DNA of 64,000 nucleotides. Source: Candidatus Nanopelagicales bacterium. Its GTDB lineage: Bacteria > Actinomycetota > Actinomycetes > S36-B12. The notes below the pieces were generated by a model, which was given only the letters and a program-made list of their open reading frames with translations, did no database searches and was not told the DNA's origin. Every line of letters starts with the position of its first letter. The stretch's first letter is position 1. The position numbers and the translations under genes are program-made. Below are positions 10,606 through 17,717 of the stretch, in pieces. The stretch covers positions 62,001 through 126,000 of the forward strand of contig JAGYKV010000017.1 of NCBI GenBank assembly GCA_018401415.1, given 5' to 3'.

Positions 10606-11358
10606 GTGAGCATTCTTGAGTTCAGTCACGTCTCCTTGACCATGTCGCAAACCAAGCGCCGAACCGGTACAGGTAAGTCCAAGCGGTTACGTCGATTCGC
10701 CGGCGAGACCAAGCGCCAGGTCATTCCGGTCGTCAACGATTTGTCTTTCAGTGTGCAGGCGGGTCAGTCGATCGCCCTTGTGGGTGGCAAGGCACTTGCT
10801 CGAACCTCAATATTGCGGTTGGCCGCAGGCACACTGATACCCGATTCGGGGACGGTCACGCGCTCGGAGCCGATTGTGCCCATGATCGGAATTGCCCGAG
10901 GATTCGGACGCGGATACACCGTTCGACAGAATATTTATCTTGTGGGCGGAATACTCGGTCTCACCCCTGACCAAGTTGAACAACGAATCCCGCAGATCAC
11001 CGAGTTTGCTGATCTGAAAAGTATTCTGGATCGTCACCTTGGTGCCGCACCGGCGAGTACCCGTCAAAAGTTGGCATGGAGTATCGCCATGTCACTTGAT
11101 GCCCGTTTCTATGCGGTTGATCAGACTTTGGTGGTCGGCGAGCGTGATTTTCGCCAAAAGTGTTGGACCCACGTTGATCAGCTACGTGAGCAGGGAGCCA
11201 CCTTCATTATTTCGGCCGACAACTCGAAGGTGTACCGAAGATTCTGTGATCGTGCGCTGTATTTCAGTCACGGCAAACTTGAGGCCGACACCACCGTTGC
11301 CGCAGCATTGGCGCTGGCGCGCAAGGCTCGGCATGCGGCACGGGATTCCGAGGATTGA
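10606..11358 (+). CDS. TagH/Wzt-like ABC ATPase with degenerate catalytic motifs
   Basis: By position and overall pattern this 250-residue protein is the nucleotide-binding partner of the upstream permease: VVNDLSFSVQAGQSIALVG, TVRQNIYLVGGILGLT, and VVGERDFRQKC (the SVGD-x2-F-x2-KC segment of TagH/Wzt). The working parts are lost. Walker A reads GGKALART instead of GxxGxGKS/T (Gly to Ala, Lys to Arg). The signature is PASTRQK instead of YSSGM. Walker B ends in VDQ instead of VDE. The H-loop reads ISADNS instead of VSHD. The frame is open and strongly conserved around these sites, so this is not random decay by frameshift. An unusual basic insertion (QTKRRTGTGKSKRLRRF) precedes the core. Good ribosome site AAGGAGG, 8 bases before GTG. 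It may be a structural partner only. Confidence 0.8.
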   Translation: MSILEFSHVSLTMSQTKRRTGTGKSKRLRRFAGETKRQVIPVVNDLSFSVQAGQSIALVGGKALARTSILRLAAGTLIPDSGTVTRSEPIVPMIGIARGFGRGYTVRQNIYLVGGILGLTPDQVEQRIPQITEFADLKSILDRHLGAAPASTRQKLAWSIAMSLDARFYAVDQTLVVGERDFRQKCWTHVDQLREQGATFIISADNSKVYRRFCDRALYFSHGKLEADTTVAAALALARKARHAARDSED

Positions 11359-11400
11359 CGTAGCCGCAATACCGTGAGCCTCCCGATTAGGCTTGTCACC

Positions 11401-12570
11401 ATGGTGATTGATTCTCAGGCCGGCCTCGGATCTGCGATTTCACCCATTCCTTCGGACGGCGTTCTCCTGCATATCGGGGTTCATAAGACCGGGACAACGG
11501 CCATTCAAGCCGCACTTGCCGATGCTCGTGAGCCCCTTGCCGCACACGGTGTTCGGTATCCGGGCAAATTACAGGCCCAGCACCGGGCGGCTCTGGCCGT
11601 ACTCGGTCGCCCCTGGGGATGGAACACCCGTGGCGGTGGCGTTCTTGACCGCGAGCACTTTGATCGGTTGGCCAAACGCACCGCGCAGGCGCCAGGTCGA
11701 GTGGTGATCAGCAGTGAGTTCTTCTGCGAAGCACCCGAAGACACAGCGGTGGAAGTTGTTCGTGATCTTCGGGGCAGGTCCAATCGCCCGGTGCAGGTGG
11801 TGGTGACCCTGCGCAATCTGGGCAAGTTACTACCTTCGTCGTGGCAGCAGTATTTGAAATACGGGCTTACTACTCCTTATGACAAGTGGCTCGAAGACGT
11901 CTTCGCCACACCCGGTAGTTCACACATGACACCCACTTTTTGGAAGCGCCACGATCACGGCGATGTTGTGCGCAGGTGGTCTCGTGCGGTAGGCCCAGAG
12001 AATTTATCCGTTCTTATTCTTGAAGATGTTCCCCGGGATTTTGTCTTCCGCTCATTTGCGCAGTACCTGGGTGTCCCTGAGGAAATTCTGACCGGTCGAA
12101 TGGATCTCACCAGCAATCGCTCCATGACAGCGGCTGAAGCTGAAGTATTGGTGCGGCTCAATAAGCGAGTGAAAAAATCAATGCAATGGGGAGACTATGT
12201 ACGCCTGGTTCGCAGGGGAGTGGCCCTTGGCATGGTGGAGGGCAGGGAGCCGGCAGACACTGAAGTCAAGCTTTTCACTCCGCAGTGGGCCCTTGATGCA
12301 GCGCAACAGGCAGGAGATAGATCTGCCAATGCGATCGTCGAATCAGGTGTCACCGTTTTAGGCAATGTAGATGCTTTGCGGGTTGGTCTCGCCAGTGGCG
12401 AGCAGCCACGGGAAACAGATTCCCTTCCCATCGATGCCGCAGTGCAAGCATTGTTCTCTGTTATTCAAGCATCCGGCGAAAGTCCCACCTCTCGCGAATT
12501 AGCCGGCCGCCTGGTCCGCCAAACCAAAAAAGATGGTATTCGCTCACTCTTGCGAAAGAATTCCGAGTGA
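11401..12570 (+). CDS. sulfotransferase family protein
   Basis: The N-terminal HIGVHKTGTTAIQAALA has the form of the 5'-phosphosulfate-binding loop of PAPS-dependent sulfotransferases, where the K-T-G-T-T stretch holds the donor. RPVQVVVTLRNLGKLLPSSWQQYL resembles the 3'-phosphate-binding segment with its conserved Arg and Ser. The remaining 200 residues are helical and end in a basic tail. ATG 11401 is chosen; GTG 11374 is possible and adds nine residues. Neither has a clear ribosome site. The end overlaps the next gene by 4 bases (GTGA), so it is translated together with the CDP-alcohol enzymes. The context suggests a sulfate added to the surface polymer; the acceptor is unknown. Confidence 0.75.
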   Translation: MVIDSQAGLGSAISPIPSDGVLLHIGVHKTGTTAIQAALADAREPLAAHGVRYPGKLQAQHRAALAVLGRPWGWNTRGGGVLDREHFDRLAKRTAQAPGRVVISSEFFCEAPEDTAVEVVRDLRGRSNRPVQVVVTLRNLGKLLPSSWQQYLKYGLTTPYDKWLEDVFATPGSSHMTPTFWKRHDHGDVVRRWSRAVGPENLSVLILEDVPRDFVFRSFAQYLGVPEEILTGRMDLTSNRSMTAAEAEVLVRLNKRVKKSMQWGDYVRLVRRGVALGMVEGREPADTEVKLFTPQWALDAAQQAGDRSANAIVESGVTVLGNVDALRVGLASGEQPRETDSLPIDAAVQALFSVIQASGESPTSRELAGRLVRQTKKDGIRSLLRKNSE

Positions 12571-14282
12571 CGCTCACACTGACCCTGCAAGGGGAATCTG
12601 TCGCCGAGCAAATCGACAGTGTGTTGGTAGCACTCAGGGACTCCGAGGGCGATCTTGTAGTTATTTCTGGGGATCTCGTGATCAACCCGGCGGTGTTATC
12701 TCCGGTAACCGAGAATCCCTTTGCCGGAACCTGTGCGGCTGTTCGTCGATCGCGTGATGGAAACCTGCGGGTACTTCACCACCATCTCGTGGCTGCTGGT
12801 ACGTCCTTTCACGCTGTGAACTCCACAAATGCCGTGAGCGTGGGAGCACTGAGAATGGCGCACCGTGATCATGCGCGCATGCTCCCGGTACTGACATCTC
12901 TGCTGGAATTTGTGTCCACTCACCGAGAGGTGAAACCACATGAGTCACTGGAATTAATCGTGACCGCGTTGCTTCGTGCACAGATTCAGGTCAAGGAAAT
13001 TGAAATCATCGATGCTCCGTGGTTTCGATCACCGGAAGATCTTGACAAGGCGAATCAAGAAGTATTCTCGATCACCGAAACATCTATTCGGCGGTTACAG
13101 GCAAACCGAATTGACGATGGCTTCTACTCGACATTCGTTGTTCGAAAACTTTCCAAACCACTTACCGGATTAGCCATTCGTTGGGGGCTTAGCCCCAATG
13201 CAATAACGGTTATTTCATTTGTTATTGGTTTACTTGCGGCCGCATCATTTGCTGCGGGAAGTAGGTGGTTCCTGGTTCTCGGGGCAATTCTGCTGCAACT
13301 GTCTCTTGTTATTGATTGTGTGGACGGTGAAGTTGCCCGAGCAACCCGACGTTTTTCCACCCTCGGTGCGTGGCTGGACGCATCCACAGATCGGGTGAAG
13401 GAATATGCAGCGTATGCGGGTCTGGCCGCCGGTGCGGTTGTCATGGGTGTGGATTCGTGGCGAGCATGGAGTCTGGCTTTGATTCTGATGGTGGTGCAAA
13501 CAGCCCGCCATATGGGTGATTACAACTTTGCTGCCATTCAACGGATTCGCGAAATCGGTCTGCCATTCGCCGCGATCAATGATCCGCAAGATCCGTGGGG
13601 TTCACAATCAGGCGCAATTGCACTTTCTACCCAGATCAATAGTCGCCCATTTATTCGATGGTTCAAAAAAGTAATTCACCTGCCCATTGGTGAGCGGTGG
13701 CTGGTGCTGAGCGTGGTGGCGATCATCTTTAATGGTTATTGGGCGCTGCTTGCGTTATTGATATTGACATCTTTCGCCTGGCTCTACACATTGGTGGGTC
13801 GGGTACTTCGAACACTGCGCTGGTCACATGAACCCGCAGGCGTGCAATTAATTGCCGATCAACTTGACTTTGGTCCACTCCTGGGTTCATTAGCCTCGCG
13901 CTTCACGGTGTCACCCACCTCCCGGTGGAACTGGTCGTATCCCATGTTGCTTCGTGTGGGTGAAATGGGTGTGGTCGCGGCAATTGCCATTTATGCCTTT
14001 CCACAGTGGGCGACCCTGGCATTTGGTTATCTATTCATTGTCGCGTTCCACCATTACGACAACCTCTACCGCGCATTGGGTGGGAGTCAGGCCCCGCGCT
14101 GGATCACGTGGTCAGCCCTCGGAGCGGACGGTCGCACATTGATCATCGTGATTGCTGCCCTCCTTGGCATCACCGCTTTTCATGACACCCTCAATCTCGG
14201 AGTAGCGTGGTTGTTCATGTGGTGTGTTGTGATTGCTTCCGTCCAGTATTTGGGCGCGCAGAAGAAGATGGAAATATTGTGA
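12567..14282 (+). CDS. nucleotidyltransferase-like / CDP-alcohol phosphatidyltransferase fusion (DUF5941-type)
   Basis: A 571-residue two-part protein. Residues 1-170 look like a reduced nucleotidyltransferase domain (GDLVVISGDLVINPAVLSP). Residues 190-570 are membranous and hold the complete CDP-alcohol phosphatidyltransferase signature DCVDGEVARATRRF, followed by GAWLDASTD, with all four Asp of D-x2-DG-x2-AR-x8-G-x3-D-x3-D (about residues 250-276). Such enzymes join a CDP-activated alcohol or lipid to an alcohol acceptor, releasing CMP. The arrangement resembles actinobacterial proteins annotated with DUF5941, found in surface-polymer clusters. It has several predicted helices after the motif. 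GTG 12567 overlaps the sulfotransferase stop. Substrates are not known; an inositol or other alditol-phosphate is possible. Confidence 0.8.
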   Translation: MTLTLTLQGESVAEQIDSVLVALRDSEGDLVVISGDLVINPAVLSPVTENPFAGTCAAVRRSRDGNLRVLHHHLVAAGTSFHAVNSTNAVSVGALRMAHRDHARMLPVLTSLLEFVSTHREVKPHESLELIVTALLRAQIQVKEIEIIDAPWFRSPEDLDKANQEVFSITETSIRRLQANRIDDGFYSTFVVRKLSKPLTGLAIRWGLSPNAITVISFVIGLLAAASFAAGSRWFLVLGAILLQLSLVIDCVDGEVARATRRFSTLGAWLDASTDRVKEYAAYAGLAAGAVVMGVDSWRAWSLALILMVVQTARHMGDYNFAAIQRIREIGLPFAAINDPQDPWGSQSGAIALSTQINSRPFIRWFKKVIHLPIGERWLVLSVVAIIFNGYWALLALLILTSFAWLYTLVGRVLRTLRWSHEPAGVQLIADQLDFGPLLGSLASRFTVSPTSRWNWSYPMLLRVGEMGVVAAIAIYAFPQWATLAFGYLFIVAFHHYDNLYRALGGSQAPRWITWSALGADGRTLIIVIAALLGITAFHDTLNLGVAWLFMWCVVIASVQYLGAQKKMEIL

Positions 14283-15072
14283 GTAAACAACCGCATCCGA
14301 CCATTGCGCAAATTCGCGAGGTGTGTCAGCCGCCGTCGGTACGCGATCGCAAAAACTCAGAACACTGGGTCGCCGATGTCTACCTTCGGGATATCTCTCC
14401 CTATCTCACCAGCCTGTTGCTGCGCACATCCATTACCGCTAACGGCGTGACGTATCTCATGATTCTCACCGGGGCATTGGCCGGTGTTGCACTCCTTATT
14501 CCCGGCATGCCGGGTGCCACGCTCGCCCTTGTCCTCGGACAAATGCAAATGCTGTGGGATTGCTCCGATGGCGAAGTAGCTCGATGGCGCAAGACTTCCT
14601 CGCCCAAGGGAGTGTTCCTTGATCGAGTGGGTCATTATGTTGCGGAAAGTGTCATTCCACTCGCATTAGGTTTACGCGCGGCAGGTTTCCCTGACGCCGG
14701 TTGGTTGGACTCCCCGTGGCCCCTCATTGGTGCCCTGCTGGCCCTGATCATCATGTTTAACAAAGTATTGAATGACATGGTTCACGTGTCTCGTGCCTAC
14801 AACAACCTGCCCAAACTGGAGGACAAGGAAAGTGTGGGTGTGCCCACTGTCGGTGCGGTGCGCAAACTTCGTTCGCTCGCGCGCCTTTTCCCTTTCAACG
14901 GGCCTATCACTCGGTTGAATTGACCATTCTGATTTTCATTGCGGCGGTGGGTGACCTTTTCACCGGTGATTTATCCGTCACCAGATTCCTGTTGGTCGCG
15001 TTGACCGTATTGGGTGGTGTGACAATCATTGGTCACTTCATTTCCATTATGACCTCGAGCAAATTGCGGTGA
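14279..15072 (+). CDS. second CDP-alcohol phosphatidyltransferase, frameshift near 3' end
   Basis: GTG 14279 overlaps the previous stop by 4 bases. The motif DCSDGEVARWRKTSSPKG then VFLDRVGHY carries the first three Asp of the CDP-alcohol phosphotransferase signature, but the fourth position is His instead of the Asp regarded as the catalytic base. Hydrophobic helices follow. As read, the frame stops at 14923 with an unnatural end. Adding one T to the run at 14886-14889 gives RLFPFQRAYHSVELTILIF and two more membrane helices, ending at 15072 with a 4-base overlap (GTGA) to the next gene, just as at the other junctions of this operon. That overlap strongly supports the repair. Full length would be about 264 residues. 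Confidence 0.8.
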
Positions 15073-15929
15073 CCAGTTTCGGTGTGGTCATTTTGACCAT
15101 GGGTGCTCGGCCTATTGAACTGCGCCGTGGCATTGAATCGGTGTTGTCCCAACAAGGAGTTCAGACCGACATTGTGGTGGTCGGAAATGGCTGGGTCCCG
15201 ATCGATCTTCCACCAGGGGTTAAAGCACTCGCTCTCCCGGAGAATGTGGGTATCCCCGCGGGTCGCAATGCTGGGACACACCAGGTCAATGGTGATTATT
15301 TATTTTTTCTCGATGACGATGCCGAATTGCCGACGCCCGATTTCTTGGCACGCATGGCGAAGATATTCGAACAACGCCCTGAAGTGGGACTTATTCAACC
15401 TCGGGTGGTGGATCCCACCGGCATACCCGGACCGAGCCGTTGGGTCCCGCGATTGCGAGTTGGGGATCCGCGCACACCGGGTCCGGCCACCACTCTGTGG
15501 GAGGGTGCCACCGCCATTCGTCCCGAAGTTTTTAAATCCTGTGGTGGCTGGCCCGAGGAGTTCTTCTATGCCCACGAGGGGATCGATCTCGTGTGGCGGG
15601 TATGGGACGCGGGATTTATTCCGTGGTACGCCGGTGACATTGATGTGTATCACCCGGTGATCAACCCACTGCGCCACGAGGAGTTCTACCGCATGCAGGC
15701 ACGCAATCGAGTGTGGCTGGCTCGCCGGAATCTCCCACTTGTACTCGAACCTATTTATGTGGGGTCATGGTCAGCGCTCACTCTCGCTCGAACCAGAGAC
15801 AGGAAATCCCGCCGGGCATTTATTGCGGGGTTACGTGAGGGCATCACGGTTTCACCGAAAGATCGCACACCCATGAAGTGGTCCACCGTGTGGAACATGA
15901 CCAAGGCGGGCAGACCGCCGGTAATCTAG
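15069..15929 (+). CDS. family 2 glycosyltransferase (rhamnosyl/galactosyl type)
   Basis: A 286-residue cytoplasmic GT2 enzyme. It shows VTSFGVVILTMGARP at the start, the LPENVGIPAGRNAG segment, FFLDDDAELPTPDFL with the DDD metal site (about residue 82), and YAHEGIDLVWRVWDAG, the acceptor-base region. This layout is common in transferases that extend lipid-linked chains with galactofuranose or rhamnose. It is last in the sulfotransferase/CDP-alcohol operon and converges on the LCP gene 20 bases away. The sugar cannot be identified from the sequence. Confidence 0.85.
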   Translation: MTSFGVVILTMGARPIELRRGIESVLSQQGVQTDIVVVGNGWVPIDLPPGVKALALPENVGIPAGRNAGTHQVNGDYLFFLDDDAELPTPDFLARMAKIFEQRPEVGLIQPRVVDPTGIPGPSRWVPRLRVGDPRTPGPATTLWEGATAIRPEVFKSCGGWPEEFFYAHEGIDLVWRVWDAGFIPWYAGDIDVYHPVINPLRHEEFYRMQARNRVWLARRNLPLVLEPIYVGSWSALTLARTRDRKSRRAFIAGLREGITVSPKDRTPMKWSTVWNMTKAGRPPVI

Positions 15930-15949
15930 CTCGCGCGGGTTTCGATTTC

Positions 15950-17392
15950 TCAGCTTGCGCAGAAACTTTCATCGGCGGTATTCACATTCGCCGTTTTGTC
16001 TTTGAGTGCAGCGCTGATGGTGACCGGTTTGGCAACGGTGAAGTCCGGGCCAATGATCAACTGCATGGTGGAACCGTTACCGTCGAGTGTTTCCTGCACT
16101 TTGACATCGGCCGAGTACGCGAGGGTCTTTGCTGAGACATCCCAACCCGGGTCATAGACAAGTGTTGTTTGAGTGACGGTGGGACCGTTCTTGACATTCA
16201 CAACATTGAAGCCCTCGGAGCGGAGTTCTTTCTTAGCTTTTTTGCCCGCGCCCTTAATACCGGTGCCATTGATTATTTCCACCCGAATATCTTGGGGTGC
16301 TGTGCGCAGAAGTGGTTGATCATTGGAGGCTTTGGGTGGCCAAGGGGTGTCATTGATCATTGATTGAAAGAGCGGCTTTGCCTTCTTCTTGTTCATGAGC
16401 ACATTTGCACCATCGCCCGCGGGATACCACGGCAAAGTGGTGAAGGTGATATCGCCGGGGCGCAGATCCTTCATGCTCACCGCGAGCTCGCGCAGGTTGT
16501 CGATGTTCGCCAATTGTGGGTCAGTTGTCAGTGATTCGGTTGCCGCGCTGAGAACTCCCAGGAGCGCTGCCGGGTTGAGCAGTGTTCCGCTGGAAAGAAC
16601 CTGGCGAGCCATGGAGGACAGGAATGCCTGTTGGCGACGAATACGGGAAGTATCCGAGCCGTCGCCCAAAGTTTTGCGAGCCCGAACAAATGCAAGTGCT
16701 TGTTCACCGGAAACAATGTGCTTGCCGGCATCAAGTTTCAATCCACTCAGTGGATCATTCACCGGCTCGACCAGGCAAATCTCCACCCCGCCGACCGCTT
16801 CGGTGATCCTCTTGAATGCACCAAAATCAATCACCATGAAGTTGTCGATTGCCATGCCGGACATTTCTTCAACGGCTTTGAGGGTGCAGCCGGGGCCACC
16901 AATTGTCATGGCCTCGTTGAATCTCCCGCTGCCACCGCCCACGGTCTTGCCGTCCACCTTGCATTTCGGCAGATCAATTAAGGTGTCGCGGGGAATACTG
17001 ACAGCCGTTGCGGCAGAGCGGTCCGCATTCACGTGTAACAGGATCGTGGTGTCGGATCGCTCCGAGGTACCAAATTCCGATACTTTTCCGTAACCCCTGT
17101 TGTCCTTACCCACCCGCGAGTCACTGCCCATCAGCAGCATATTAAAAGGAGCGGTTTCGCCGGTAACTTCATCTATCACGACCGAATCAGTACTGGTGAC
17201 GTTGGATCCGGTTTGCTCGGAGACGTCAAGGGCGGTGATATTGCCCTCGAGTTGATTCAACACTGCGGTTGCCCCGGCACCGACCGCGGTCACCGCCAGA
17301 ATCGCCCCGCTCGTGGTGGCAGCGATAACTCGAGGCCATCTCTTGGTGCTCACAGAATCAGATATTCCTTCAGCGGTAGTGGGCAAGCCCAT
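15950..17392 (-). CDS. LytR-CpsA-Psr (LCP) family wall glycopolymer ligase
   Basis: LCP proteins move a polyprenyl-phosphate-linked polymer onto peptidoglycan outside the cell. This 480-residue protein has one N-terminal membrane helix (about residues 20-45, AATTSGAILAVTAVGAGATA) and then the LCP domain: FNMLLMGSDSRVG, ERSDTTILLHVN, VSIPRDTLIDLP, GGVEICLVEPVNDP and FVRARKTLGDGSDTSRIRRQ, the last with the conserved Arg residues that bind the pyrophosphate. A LytR C-terminal domain (VEIINGTGIKGAGKKAKKEL) ends the protein. It lies next to the surface-polymer operon, so attachment of that polymer is its likely job. The promoter region upstream holds a 17-bp tandem repeat array. Confidence 0.92.
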   Translation of the reverse strand: MGLPTTAEGISDSVSTKRWPRVIAATTSGAILAVTAVGAGATAVLNQLEGNITALDVSEQTGSNVTSTDSVVIDEVTGETAPFNMLLMGSDSRVGKDNRGYGKVSEFGTSERSDTTILLHVNADRSAATAVSIPRDTLIDLPKCKVDGKTVGGGSGRFNEAMTIGGPGCTLKAVEEMSGMAIDNFMVIDFGAFKRITEAVGGVEICLVEPVNDPLSGLKLDAGKHIVSGEQALAFVRARKTLGDGSDTSRIRRQQAFLSSMARQVLSSGTLLNPAALLGVLSAATESLTTDPQLANIDNLRELAVSMKDLRPGDITFTTLPWYPAGDGANVLMNKKKAKPLFQSMINDTPWPPKASNDQPLLRTAPQDIRVEIINGTGIKGAGKKAKKELRSEGFNVVNVKNGPTVTQTTLVYDPGWDVSAKTLAYSADVKVQETLDGNGSTMQLIIGPDFTVAKPVTISAALKDKTANVNTADESFCAS

Positions 17393-17717
17393 GGTTTGGG
17401 CACTTCAGGTGTCACATTCACATGGTAAGCAGGTTTCCATGATAGTCAGGTATTCATATTAGGCCGGTATTCATGGTAAGCCCGTTTTTTAGGGCCATCG
17501 GGTAGGACGCACCCGGAATCTCGGCGGTTCCCCGGTTGAAATTCACCCCAATTCCTGGATTTCCGCCACTTTTGGTGAATTCGGTCAAATTGATGAACAG
17601 ATAAATCAGCCAACACCCCGATCAGGGGTTTTGCCGCAGTGGGGTGGGTGTGTGACACTACTGAGACACGAAAACGGTAATCGATGTTGCCCATGTTGTA
17701 GATGTGAAAGGTGAGGC
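17393..17717. other. intergenic region between LCP gene and amidase-SpoIID gene
   Basis: These 325 bases separate two divergent envelope genes and should hold both promoters. I see a degenerate tandem repeat (17416-17485) on the LCP side and, on the other side, a ribosome site (AAAGGTGAG) just before GTG 17718. I could not identify convincing -35/-10 pairs, and there is no open reading frame that looks real. Confidence 0.6.
17416..17485. repeat. four degenerate 17-19 bp tandem repeats
   Basis: Units start at 17416, 17435, 17452 and 17469 and share the pattern ATTCATGRTARGCMGGT; the first unit is 19 bp, the others 17 bp. They lie 24-93 bases upstream of the LCP start codon. They could be operator sites read by a regulator, since a 17-bp step puts them on alternating faces of the helix, or simply another of the short tandem duplications common in this window. 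Confidence 0.6.
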
